From: Isoetes taiwanensis
Lineage: Eukaryota; Streptophyta; Lycopodiopsida; Isoetales; Isoetaceae
Direction of reading: 5' to 3'
DNA: 64,000 bases
NCBI GenBank assembly: GCA_021234155.1
Contig: JAJEKV010000011.1
Span: forward strand, 23,366,101 to 23,430,100
The notes beneath the pieces are model-generated. The model worked only from the letters and a program-made list of their open reading frames with translations. It made no database searches and was not told where the DNA came from. Positions within the stretch are counted from its first letter, which is position 1. Every line of letters begins with the position of its first letter. The translations under genes and the position numbers were made by a program. Positions 24,027 to 34,250 of the stretch are shown here, piece after piece.

Positions 24027-24778
24027 TGAAGAGGGTATGGCACGAGCACTGTAAGGGATGGTTTAGGAGGTGGTCTATGGATTACCAACAGATGGTGGCA
24101 CTGGCAGATTCTGATGCGCAGAATGGGCAATTGGATGCGGGCTATGCTGCCACTCTGTGGGATGCCTCTACTCTTGCAAAGCCCAAGACAGAGCACTATC
24201 ACGCTCAGATTAATCCCAGCCTTGAGCATGGACCCCATCGGTACTTGAAAGCACACATCTCTGTGAAGAAACGGAGAGCTATTGCCGCCATAAGGACGGG
24301 TTCTCATTACCTCAGAATTGAGACAGGTCGCTGGGGGGTGAATGGCGGGCACGGGATCCCCAGGGAGGAGAGGATATGTCAGTGTTGTGAGATGCACGTG
24401 ATAGAGGATGAGCACCATGCCCTCCAGCGGTGCCCAGCATATGCCCATGTCCGAGCAGTGCACACTGATCTTAGATGCTCTGACACACCGCTACATCAGT
24501 TACTCGCATCACCTATGGTAGCGCGACTGGGAGCTTACATCCTGCAGATTTCGGCCGTCAGACTTGCTCTTCTGGGGCATGGTATTTGAGAGCCTACTGT
24601 TAGGGTTTTTCCTCCCAAGTGGGGGTTTTTTCATCCCGATAGTAGGGTTCTACTGTACAGTTACATTGTTTGTTTTTGGTGTTGGGGTTTTTGGCTTTTT
24701 TGCCTGTTCTGTGCCGTCTCATAGGCCTCTGGCCTCCGTGGACGTTAAAATAAACTTCCTTCCTTCCTTCCTTCCTTT
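24027..24778 (+). mobile_element. Second 5'-truncated LINE, inserted in the copia element
   Basis: The sequence starts abruptly at GGGCTGAAGAGG and is nearly identical to 17958-18716. The open frame to 24589 includes the same CCHC cluster and ends LALLGHGI, so this copy preserves the true ORF2 C-terminus that is frame-broken in the first copy. It ends GTTAAAATAAAC plus a TTCC run (24755-24778). It splits the copia frame between WVFKL and YKARLVAQG. Only TTTA-scale microhomology is visible at the junctions, so no clear target duplication can be claimed. Confidence 0.85.
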
Positions 24779-24784
24779 AATTTG

Positions 24785-25978
24785 AATACCCATTTGTTTC
24801 CTATGGCTGTTTTCCCCTTTGGCAATTCCACTAGATCATATGTAGATGTCCTCTCAAACGATTTCATTTCTTCTGCCATTGCATTTTTCCAGTTTTGACA
24901 GTCATGTGAATTAATAGCTTCCTCAAAGCTTTCTGGTATTCCAGATTCTAACACCATGTGAATTTCTTCTGTATCTTCCATTAGGTTTTGTAACCTGTTA
25001 CGTTTCCCATCATCTCTCCTGCCATATTTTTGTGTATCAATATTAACTTCTTGTTGCAATCTTTCTCCTTCACATTTCCTTTTTCTGACTTGTTTATTTG
25101 GTTCTGTACTTTCTTCAACATCAGTCTCATGTCTTTCTCCTGTCTCATAACTTTCTCCATCATCATTGTCTTCGACACTATCTGTATCTGAATCTATATT
25201 TTCTTGGTTTTTTCAGAATCTTATCTCCTTCCATTCTTGTATTCTCATTAACTGTGGTTTCTAATTTTGCAAGCTTTTCCTCTTTTCTTATCCTTTCTTC
25301 TTCCAACAAAGGTCTATACAAAACCTTTTCTTCAAAAATCACGTCCCTGCTCACTAATATTCTTCTTTTGAGGGGATCATACATTCTATATCCCTTGGAG
25401 TGACTATCATATCCAACTAAATAGGTTATGATGGACCTATCATCTAGTTTCTGTCTTAATTGATGAGGTACATGTGTGTATCCAAGACACCCATATACTT
25501 TGAACATTTCAAGATTTGAATGCTTTTCTGACCATACTAGTTCTGGACATTTTCCTTCTAGACTTTTGGATGGTAGAACATTTTGTATAAGCACTGCAGT
25601 TTTGACTGCCTCTTCCCAAAGGAAATTTGGCAAACCAGCATGTTTTAGCATGGATCTTGTTGCATTCAAGATTGTTTTATTTTTCCTTTCTGCTACCCCA
25701 TTCTGTTGGGGTGTATGACTGCAGGTATATTGCCTTTTGATACCTTTCTCTATGCAATATCTAATGAACTTTCCTGACATGTATTTCCCCTCCTCGATCA
25801 GACCTAATACACTTGATCCTTTTCCTTGTCTCACATTCGACCTCTGTTGCAAATATTTTAAATGCCTCAAATGCTTGGTCTTTTGTTCTTAGGCAATATA
25901 ATTTTGTTTTCCTGCTATAATCATCAACAAAGGTTATAAAGTACCTCTTTCCAGTAATTCCTCTTATGTTTAATGACA
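24785..25978 (-). pseudogene. Ty1/copia integrase and linker, truncated
   Basis: The minus strand encodes the integrase core: GKRYFITFVDDYSRKTKLY (first catalytic Asp), IRSDRGGE (second Asp), then after a frameshift near 25800 HTPQQNGVAERKNKTIL (catalytic Glu), GCLGYTHVP and LVGYDSHSKGYRMYDP. It then runs through an acidic linker to GNKWVFKL at the LINE insertion. The element stops abruptly near 25976; the zinc-binding part of integrase, protease, gag and the 5' LTR are missing. Beyond this point the plus-strand kinase-like gene begins, so the junction is a deletion or recombination breakpoint. Confidence 0.85.
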
Positions 25979-25979
25979 A

Positions 25980-27328
25980 TGTATCTCGTACAACTAGAAA
26001 TATGATTCATGCAGTAGCAAATTTAACTAGTCTGCGCTTGAAAGAGTCTCTAAAAGATAAGGCTATGGAATGGAATACAGCTTGGACGAATCAAAAGCTT
26101 AGAAAGGAAACCCATCAACCCCCCCACCTAGTTAAGAAAGTGTTGGCATAGACTATTAGAGCCAAGCGTCCTGGTGAGACAGATAAAGAGTGGAAAAAAA
26201 GAAAAAGGGCAGATGCCAAGACTATATGGTTTGCAATGGTGGATTCCTCTCAGATAATCAACAGGACTAGAATTGGTTCAGTAACATATGGAACAGTGTA
26301 CAAATGCAATATCTCGGGTTCTAGTTTTCTTAAAGATGAATCCTATTGTGTTAAATTTCAGAATGATGATGTGCGGTTAGGTACGGCGAGGCCTGATGTG
26401 ATAGTAAAGGCCATGATGAAAAACATGAGGGAGTCGCAATGCAGGTTAGACATGGCTCTATCATACGCTGCATTGGTCGTACAACTGGGTTGGAAAGAAC
26501 AGGGTTGATATTTCCTTACTGGAATGGGGGTTCTTGTGCATCTCTTTTTGTGCATCATGGATAATGAGTTTGCGAGGCATGCATTTAAAAGATTAGGGTA
26601 TAAGCCTAGTGTCGAGGTCGACGTCCATAAGCTTGAGCAACGGAGGAAGCAAGAGTTATATGTTGCTCAAAGAGTGGGTGATCTAACTATGTTGTTTTTT
26701 AAGTGGCTTGCTTAAGCTTCATAAAGAGCACCATTTACACATGGACTTGCACCCGGGCAATGTATTGCTTCATTTTGACTTTGGGAAAGAGAGAGGATGC
26801 ACGGACCCCCGGGCTATTTATATTGGTATATGTGATTGGGGAGAAGAACGACTAATAGGTGAGCTTGTGGAAGTGAAGCAGTGGGCATACAAAGGCATGG
26901 ACGGTGCTGCCAAAAATGCGATTGAGAACAAAAGACTTGCCTATCCATACATGCATGATGATTTGTATTGGGGTTCAAAAAGAGATGGAACTAAGATGGT
27001 GCCTGCAAGGGTGGACATCAACCTCTTAGGGGTAGCCTACTTTATCTATTACCTTGCTGATTTTGCATGCAAGCATTCTTTCTTGGAGGCTATAGGTACC
27101 ACTGAACAAAGCCAGAGGTTTCGAAACATGTGCGATTATTACTGTGTCGAATCCCCAATACGAGACAAGGCACGCAAGTTTGATCTGAACCAGCTACTGA
27201 ACACCACGCGGAGCACTTGGAATTGCTCTCCAACACATTGCACAAGACCCCAAATGGAATCAGATTGGATTCCTCAAGTTGGGTTAGGTGCAGACGATGC
27301 TGACCAAGCTGGACCAAGTCACGCTTAG
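25980..27328 (+). pseudogene. Decayed kinase-fold (PKL-like) protein
   Basis: A long frame runs from the copia junction with two in-frame stops (TAG 26149-26151; TGA 26506-26508) and a shift near 26700. Kinase-fold landmarks are visible: a glycine-loop-like RIGSVTYGTVYKC, a lysine-strand-like SYCVKFQN, a catalytic loop HMDLHPGNVLL (Asp and Asn kept) and CDWG in the place of DFG. HxDLHPGN is more typical of aminoglycoside/choline-kinase-type or ABC1-like phosphotransferases than of classical plant Ser/Thr kinases. Both stops could arise by C-to-T change. The true N-terminus is lost. The decayed RING-like gene follows 235 bp downstream on the same strand. I do not know a named family. Confidence 0.55.
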
Positions 27329-27562
27329 CGTGCCATTTATGAGCTCTCTTGTATGCAACCAAAAAAATTTTATTGATTGAACAATTGCTTTAGACACATT
27401 TAATAAAACATCTTTGGCATTTTTATGTATTTATTTTTGTTGCACTTGATCTTTTTTATAATTTATAGGTCATATTGAGTTGTTTTTTATTTTGCGCAGT
27501 TAACATAAAGCGTATCCGCAAGAAAAAAGAACAAACAACTTACCTAGTGCCAAACAAAAAGA

Positions 27563-28983
27563 ATGTCTCAACAACCGAGTTCGTCTTATTAGCAAGATAC
27601 TATTTCTCGTCAGACGAGAGAAGGGGCTGATGGAACTGGGCAAGGAGCCAACTTTTCCTTCCCGTCCTCTTTGAGAACTCCAGATGGCTTTGTATTTTTC
27701 TCTACTTACATTGTCGGAGGTTAGGGCACAACAGCTACAGAGAGCAGAGGAACATGCTAGAATAAATGAAGCGCGTGCAAAAGAGCTGGTGAGGTTGAGG
27801 GCAATGGCAGAAGTGGCCAAGAAAGAAGGTATCACAATTACAGAGGTGCATGGAGTTGCATGTGACATGGGCCCAGGTTGTTGCCCACATGGAGCGGATT
27901 ATGAGGATATCGAGGCCAATATAGACACCAAACAGTTTGACGCCGACTGGTCAAGCAGGAGAGTAGGTAAATATAAGGCATACGACTGCAAGATCCCTGA
28001 AGTCCGTTAAAGCTTTGGAGAGGTGGATCCAAGTGAAAGGAATGATGATAAAAAACCATGAATTCAGCAAGACGTTTGCCAAGCAAGGCTTCTATGAGAT
28101 TGTGAAAGGGGAGCCCGTAAATTATGCTAGCAGAAAATGGAAATAAGGAAGCGGTAGTGGTAGCAGCAAGAGAGTGAAGCTCGTGAACGATTCTGAAAGT
28201 GTTCTTGGTGATGAACCCGTGACTATAATTTATTTGCTTCAAGATGCCATAAAACTTTTAGATGTGGCGGGGGTTGCCGCAGCAGGTTCAATGACAGAAG
28301 AGGTGGATCTGAAGGCTCAGCTAGAGAATGAAAGAAGTCGAAATCTTACTCTGCCAGCGGAAAACTTGCGCTTAAAAGACCGTGCAAATGCTCACGACAA
28401 GATGGCTGCGGAATTACTAGACACGAAGAATCAACTTGCAGCTTTGGGTAGGGAAAACACGGTGTTGAGAGTAGACAATGAGCATATGCGCAGTTTGACC
28501 AGAGCCTTAGATTCTGATCCCCTTAGAGTCTCGAAGGAGCAGGGTATTGCATACCTCCCTCCCGAATACCTATATGAGAGCCAATGGGAGGATGTAAAGA
28601 ATGGGGACTTCAGATATTGTCAAGGTTATGGGAACAATCTGACCCAAGTTAGTTGGTATGCCTTGGGATATGGACATCGTCTGCATTTGAGGTGTTTGTT
28701 GGATTGGATGATGGGCAGTAGGTTCTGTCCAGCATAGGATGGATATATTATACCAGAGCGCCAATATGCCGTGCTCAACATCTGATTGCTCGCAGGAGGG
28801 ATGGAATGGCTCACACGTTCCATAGCCAACGTGAGATGGACCTTTGGAGGGGAGTGGAAGAACCGCGTGAAGGTGAGGAGGTACCAGATATTAACCAGTA
28901 CCTGCCTCCCGCTCCTGGGCCAGCAGGTGATTGGGTGAACCCTGGTTCAAACGTGGTGGTGGGGATCAAGACGATTACTTAAA
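27563..28983 (+). pseudogene. Decayed coiled-coil / RING-like protein
   Basis: ATG at 27563 opens MSQQPSSSY followed by an in-frame TAG. The reading continues, with shifts near 27700 and 27990, through an Arg/Glu-rich helix (EEHARINEARAKELVRLRAM), a TAA at 28144-28146, and a heptad-like segment (LKAQLENERSRNLTLPAENL to about TKNQLAAL). It then ends in a RING-like part: C at YCQG, then GHRLHLRCLLDW and RFCPA. A further shift near 28735 leads to a Pro/Glu-rich tail ending with TAA at 28981-28983. Two expected zinc ligands read Tyr (GYG in place of GCG), each one G-to-A step from Cys. The family is unknown to me. Confidence 0.45.
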
Positions 28984-29185
28984 CCCATGAGCTTCGAATA
29001 CACTACTATCTACATTATTTTTTTGATATTTTTCCCTAAGATCTTGGATGCACATGAATGAACCAACGTTCATTGACGAGGATTTGTTTGTCTTAATAGA
29101 ATTTGGGGGTTGCGTTGCCGCATTGAGTTGTTTGTGTAATAGTTAGGTATGCGAGTGAGTCAAAACATCTGCACATGCAATATAT

Positions 29186-29294
29186 TTGACATCTGGACCT
29201 CTTGTCAGGCCTTCTTTTCTTTGAACATCATAGTAGATAAAACCATGGTGATCACTGAAAAGAAGGGTCTGATGTAGAGGGACAGATGCCAATT
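29186..29294 (+). repeat. Fold-back hairpin A of a six-hairpin array
   Basis: Left arm 29186-29231 and right arm 29247-29294 are imperfect reverse complements, sharing CATCTG, CCTCT, TCAG and CTTCTTTTC blocks, around a loop of about 15 nt. About three quarters of positions pair by eye, with small indels. Confidence 0.6.
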
Positions 29295-29329
29295 AGGATT
29301 AGTGGACTAACTGTCATCTCTTTCACCCT

Positions 29330-29452
29330 GGCTTAGTCTCTTTTGTTTGTCATGTTTGATGTATCTAAAGTGCCCCCTAGGATGAGGTCGCTCACTCATT
29401 TTAGGTGGCACTTTAGATATATCAAGCAGGAAAATCTAAAAGGGAGTAAGCC
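29330..29452 (+). repeat. Fold-back hairpin B
   Basis: Left arm 29330-29374 and right arm 29407-29452 pair over about 45 bp with a 32-nt loop. The upper stem is almost perfect (TTGATGTATCTAAAGTGCC against its complement, one mismatch). Weaker complementarity extends outward on both sides. Confidence 0.75.
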
Positions 29453-29535
29453 TGGAGTGCGACCCTCTTGAATGGTTGTCAATTCACCAGGCTTGATATT
29501 CTCCGTGGCAAACAATATAGATTTCTCGAAATTCT

Positions 29536-29686
29536 TGTTACCTCCTTTAGAAAGAGCGAGCTTTGCTCTCGCTCTCTTCTGGGGCCTCTCTGTGTCAATG
29601 TAGCTTAGTTACTTTGCCAGGTTATATTACACAAAGAGGCTCCAAATGGGAGGTTGAGCAGAAATCGTTCGTTCTAGAGGTAAAAG
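29536..29686 (+). repeat. Fold-back hairpin C
   Basis: Left arm 29536-29605 and right arm 29621-29686 pair through TTACCTC, GCTC and GCCTCTxTGTGT blocks, with mismatches and small bulges. The loop side contains CAATGTAGCTTAGTT, which is also present in hairpin E, so C and E look like duplicates of one ancestor. Confidence 0.7.
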
Positions 29687-29705
29687 TTCTCGTATGCAAG
29701 TTGCT

Positions 29706-29895
29706 ATGACGTCAGAGGTGAGAGCGTACCCTAATTTGAAGCCAAAGTGGTGTCTGGGCTTTGTCCATCTATATAGCGGCTGTTAGGCACCAAACCATGG
29801 AATATCCTAACTCCTGCTATTGATGGAGAACCTCGAGCAGCACTGTGACTTGAAATTAGAGGACGCGTCCCCTTCGGCGTCGTGGTGGATTGTAC
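29706..29895 (+). repeat. Fold-back hairpin D
   Basis: Left arm about 29706-29788 and right arm about 29804-29893 pair through ACG, GCGT, CTAATTT, AAG, AGTG, TCCATC, ATAGC and GTTAGG blocks over about 85 bp with frequent mismatches. The loop is about 15 nt. Confidence 0.6.
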
Positions 29896-30006
29896 AAGGA
29901 CGGAGGTAACAAGGTTTTTGAGTACTCTATTTTTATTGTGGCCACGGATGGTATCAGCCTAGTGGTTGCTTGGGATTCTGTGGGTACATTAGAGATTAGT
30001 GATTGA

Positions 30007-30140
30007 TGAGTTCAAGCATCGAGACTTCCCAATCTTTCTTTCTCCGCCTCTTTGGGCAATGTAGCTTAGTTTACATTCTAAGTTCCATTGTCCAAAGAGG
30101 CGTGAAAGCAAGATTTGGGAAGTCTCGATGCTTGCACTCA
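30007..30140 (+). repeat. Fold-back hairpin E, strongest stem
   Basis: Arms 30013-30061 and 30086-30134 (49 bp each) pair with a perfect 20-bp base (CAAGCATCGAGACTTCCCAA), a middle with two or three bulges, and a GCCTCTTTGG upper stem; the loop is 24 nt. Pairing continues a few bases further out on both sides. The size and mismatch pattern are compatible with a MIRNA precursor, but no known miRNA was recognised. Confidence 0.8.
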
Positions 30141-30174
30141 AATCGAATGTCGAACCCGAATATCACTTGTGGAT

Positions 30175-30412
30175 CGTCCCATCCACTGGATAGGTAAGGC
30201 GTAACTCCGATATGCCAACTGTGCGTTTGAATGCCATCGGGATTGTGTATCTGTACCTCCATTCCTTTGGGCAGCACCTACCATGTAAACCCATTAGGTA
30301 TGTAGAGCATGTGCCACCCAAAGGAATGGAGTACAGATATATGGTCCTGATGGCATTCAAATGCCAATTTGGCGTACCGGAGATACGCCTTACCTATCCA
30401 TTGGGTGGGACG
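30175..30412 (+). repeat. Fold-back hairpin F, longest arms
   Basis: Arms of about 105 bp (30175-30285 and 30303-30412) pair at roughly 85 percent, including GGATAGGTAAGGCGTA, TTTGAATGCCATC, ATCTGTAC and CTCCATTCCTTTGGG. The loop is short. Long arms of this kind suggest a recent inverted duplication. Confidence 0.8.
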
Positions 30413-30429
30413 ATGGGACGGAAATAATG

Positions 30430-31030
30430 GAACACGGTGATACATAATCAATGGAGACCTTATGCCACCAAAAATCGTCCTTGCCATGCTTTGAATGTGA
30501 AGCGGAGCCGCTGTCGGTTGCTTTGTCTGCAAGAAAACCTAAAGCTAGTCTTTACGGTAAGTGATGACCTTGAATTAAAATTAGATGAAATATGGTGTTG
30601 GATACCATAATTAAAAGATAGGCAAGCCTTCAGAAACGGCTCCTGCAGATAAAAAAGGAAAAGGATCTAGGGCTGAAGGATCCGACGCTATAATCAGCTT
30701 CTCTGTGTTTCTTTCCATTTTCATTGTTATTCAGATAGCCTGATCTGATATTTGTTTGTCAAGAATTGCACCGTAAAATTTCGACCTAGTTGTATGCCAC
30801 ATCTTGCTAAAGAATTGCAGAAATCCATTTAAGCTTACTGGCAAATGATGAAGCACAAACTGGGTCCTCTGGAGCTTTTGATCAGGCTTTAAGATTTAAT
30901 AGTATTAACTGAATCTAGGCAAAGAAACGAAGGCCTCCAAACTTAAAGAAATATAAAGTGGCACGTGGGCACCCCTTATTGGTTTAATTTCAAGGTCTGC
31001 AAACCCATAACAACGGCAGTATTTTTCATG
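30430..31030. other. Intergenic, no gene seen
   Basis: AT-rich non-coding sequence after the hairpin array. Nothing recognised. Confidence 0.4.
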
Positions 31031-31031
31031 A

Positions 31032-31290
31032 TTAAATTTCTAATAGCACACCCAAACCGAAGCGGTATTGAGAGAAATCCACAGATCTACCGAACATATG
31101 AGGAGGCTGGCCCTCTCGAAGATTATTTCCTGAAAAGAAACTGCGCATATCCATTAAACTACCGAATCCTTGCCATGTGATATTATTGTGCCTCACAACA
31201 AAATTTTTTAGAGTTTTCAATCTGCCCAATTGATCACATGTGCTTCCGTGCAAAACATTGAAGTCCAACAACTGCAAATTTTGAGGTTTT
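31032..31290 (-). pseudogene. Leucine-rich-repeat-like scrap
   Basis: The minus strand reads LQLLDFNVLHGSTCDQLGRL, then KTLKNFVVRHNNITWQGF, with LRR-like leucine spacing and an LGRLKTL step typical of plant NBS-LRR repeats. A frameshift at about 31280 separates it from a preceding LENLK. No NB-ARC or TIR domain lies nearby. The fragment is short and the call is tentative. Confidence 0.3.
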
Positions 31291-31684
31291 CAAGATCTAA
31301 CTAATGTAGCAAGGATGCTTTTGGATGCTTCCTGTGCGAATTGCTATATGTGCGAATTGCTATATGTGCCCTCATTATAGTTGTTAATTATGGGCTGAAA
31401 GAGTAGACAGTAATGTTTTGAATTTGATATTAGTCCAGCGATTCGCATATTTTGAGATATTTCTTTAAGCAAGGTCATAGAATAGGACCGAAAATCGACA
31501 TCATTGGGCATAGAGCAGCTCTTTAAGTGCATTGCCATATTCTTTTACCCATAGCCATATTGTAAATGCTCTTCGACTCACATTTCTAATTCCTACCCAT
31601 TGAGTACATATGAAGTCTTAAGTTTTTTTCTTAAACCCAATACAATTTGCCACATTACGAAGACACTCGACAAAGATAGAGGAC

Positions 31685-32045
31685 TCATAACAGAGCAATG
31701 GTACATTCAACACACAATAGATTTGTCACCATAGACCCGTCAAACTTCTTATTGGAGAACCACAACATATAGGAAACATCCACCCCATCTCTCGAGTCGA
31801 TTTCTTCTATACGCCCGGCGTATTCAACAACATTCAATAGTTGTTTAGGACTAACTCTTGACAAAATAGTCATCGACTTACGAACTGAGGTTTTCGCACA
31901 CGGCCAACTATATACAGCACTCATCCGAGTTCGAACAAGAGATGATGTATTAATTCTACTCGATGATGGCAACAAAGCAGATACTACAACAAATGTCGTA
32001 CCATGACTAAAGTATGCAAAAAAAAAAAAAAAAAAAAAAAAAAAA
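31685..32045. other. Poly(A) run with adjoining minus-strand open frame
   Basis: A run of 28 A residues (32018-32045) marks a possible retroposon end on the plus strand. The minus strand left of it is open for about 110 codons and reads protein-like (LLNVVEYAGRIEEIDSRDG, SYMLWFSNKKFDGSMVTNLL), but I do not recognise it. Just right of the run, a hairpin with GCGCCGGC arms and a TTC loop lies at about 32169-32188. Confidence 0.3.
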
Positions 32046-32734
32046 GCCCATTCCATCCCATGTCGGCGATGCAGACGAAATGCCAATCTTGCGGGCTCGA
32101 TATTCCTTCTACACCGCGGGTCCATGTTAAAGGATATCTCTGGGTTCAACTCCTGGAAACATGCACAGCGCCGGCTTCGCCGGCGCCAAATTCTTGTATA
32201 AGATAAAATAAGTTAATAAGACTCAAATGCAACTATGGGGAATGGGCCAAGACCTACGAAGAAATGATGGGGTTGTGTGTGCATCATAGGACAATTGCCC
32301 TATTCAGTCCTCTCCACACCCTATATATATCCATCACCTAGTGTTGTCATCTGAAGTAGTTAACCATGTTTTATTGCTTCTTGTGGGGGAAGCCATTCTT
32401 GCTGCCCCCATGACCTGCAGAATCAGGGAGTGCCGTTGAGGCGCGACCTGATTCTGCAGTTGCTGACCCCATTCTGTTCTCCAACGTCAAGCAAAGATTA
32501 AACCGGATTCTACCGGTTTCTGCAAAGCTATTTGTCATTCTTGATCAGAATGGCTCAAGATTTTTCAAGAAGGCTCACCTACTTTGTTTTCGGGCAGGTA
32601 ACGGGCTGTAGCAGGTCGTTCAAGAATGGTATACTCATCTGCCATTCTTGATTAGAATGATCGCCACGTGGCAACCTCCCATTGAATAATAAATAAGAAT
32701 GAATAGCTACTTACCTTGACGTTCTTGGAAGAAG

Positions 32735-34030
32735 AAAATATGGCTGCATCTCAAACGCCAACATCTCACATACAAGGAATCAATCCAAAAGGGCACTTCA
32801 GCCCCAACTACCAACTTAAAAGGGAGATGGTTAAGCAAAGAAAAGGCATTATTACTTTTTTGGACACGGTGTGAGTGGAGTATTTATAAATTATGACCGC
32901 TTTGAAGTTCCACGCTGTTAGAAATGTGGACTATATGCAAAAGGACAAAGAAATGAATTAATAGATGTTGATGTAGAGGCGAAGTCACAGTTTAAAATGC
33001 CACATATATTTGTGCAATCGCTGTCCAATCCCACAGGCCCCTTAGCCAATTTTTCACTCAGATTTTTTAGCATGGAAAGCTCGGCCGATTCAACTCCAAA
33101 TCGGTTGGATCGACTTCCATGTTGGTCGGAATGAGAGCGATTAGACTTGCTAAAAGCGCCTCCGAATTCGATTAGTTCCAAGATCACAAAAATTTGCCCT
33201 CAAAATGCGAGTAACCCACTTATTGCAAAGTGGATGGAATTTTTTTGCTGTGATTCTGCAAGAAGGGATATCTCTGCAACAGGAATCACCAAAACAAGGG
33301 TAAACGTATTTTCACCCATCCTTGAAAGTACTTAAGATAAACTATCCTGGTATAATTTGATGCTCCAGTGCAAATATATTAGCATAAACAAATACAAGTA
33401 ATGAATGACTATACTGTCTACTCAAGAAGCTTATTGATTCCGCGCTATATATCTTACACATTTTTAGTTCACCATAAAACATTCATCTTTTGAAGTTGTT
33501 AAGCAAGTTCTATAGATTCTTATTCTTGGAAGAGGAAAAAATGCCTGCCAACTCTCAGCCGCCATCATCTCAAATACAAGTAATCAATCCAAAAGGGCAC
33601 TGCAGACCCAACTACCAACCACTTAAAAGGAGGTGGTTAAGCAAAAAAATGCATCACTTTTTGGGAGACACTTGCGATTTGAGTATTTATCAATCATGAC
33701 CGCTTTGAAAATCCAGGCTGTCAGAAATCTTGGACTATGTAACAATGCTGAACATAGATGTCATTAGGACAAAGAAATGAATTTTAAGATGTCGATGTGG
33801 AGATAAAGCCGCAGTTTGAAATGCCAGATATATTTGTGCAATCGCTGTCCAATTTCAAACATGATCTTTGAGAGTACATAAAATAACTGATGCTTCAGTG
33901 AAATATCATCATAAACAAATCCAAATAATAAATGACTATACTGTCTACTCGGAAGCTGGGTAATTTTTGCTGTTGCTTCCGAGCTATATATCTTACACAT
34001 TTCTAGCTGACCATAAAACATTCATCTGAG
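32735..34030 (+). repeat. Local direct duplication of about 0.5-0.75 kb
   Basis: Copy 1 (about 32735-33490) and copy 2 (about 33540-34030) share several blocks in order: ATCAATCCAAAAGGGCAC, CATGACCGCTTTGAA, GGACAAAGAAATGAATT, TATATTTGTGCAATCGCTGT and AATGACTATACTGTCTACTC, ending ACCATAAAACATTCATCT. Copy 2 lacks part of the middle. Both start near a short ATG frame containing INPKGH. It lies downstream of the CrRLK1L gene's 3' end. Confidence 0.7.
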
Positions 34031-34250
34031 AATTCAGATCCAAACTAAATTTCTGTCCTTGAATAGCCTTGGCTTCTGACAAGAATCAAAATAATGTCCA
34101 GGAGCATATTATGCATAAATCAGTGGAGGAATTGAATGAAACAGGAAAGATGGAGGTATGCAAACTTGCAGTCTGCTGAGGCTTGGGGAATTGTTCCCAA
34201 TAATGATCATAAAAGATATGTTTCTTATTGTCTGCTTCCTGAAGAATATA

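Larger units (their letters stand above)
29186..30412 (+). ncRNA. Candidate hairpin-RNA cluster (A-F)
   Basis: Six different fold-backs follow one another in about 1.23 kb with little spare sequence except between D and E. No open reading frame explains them. If transcribed as one RNA this would be a polycistronic hairpin transcript, a known layout for plant MIRNA clusters and hairpin-siRNA loci. The stems are seen directly; transcription and processing are inference. A run of independent fold-back transposons is the alternative. Confidence 0.4.

Noticed and set aside
30007-30140. Naming hairpin E as a member of the miR482/2118 family
   Set aside because: Only a loose TTCCCAA-type resemblance; I could not align a full mature miRNA.
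32060-32200. tRNA-derived SINE suggested by GGGTTCAACTCC after the poly(A) run
   Set aside because: A B-box-like match is present but no A box at the right spacing.
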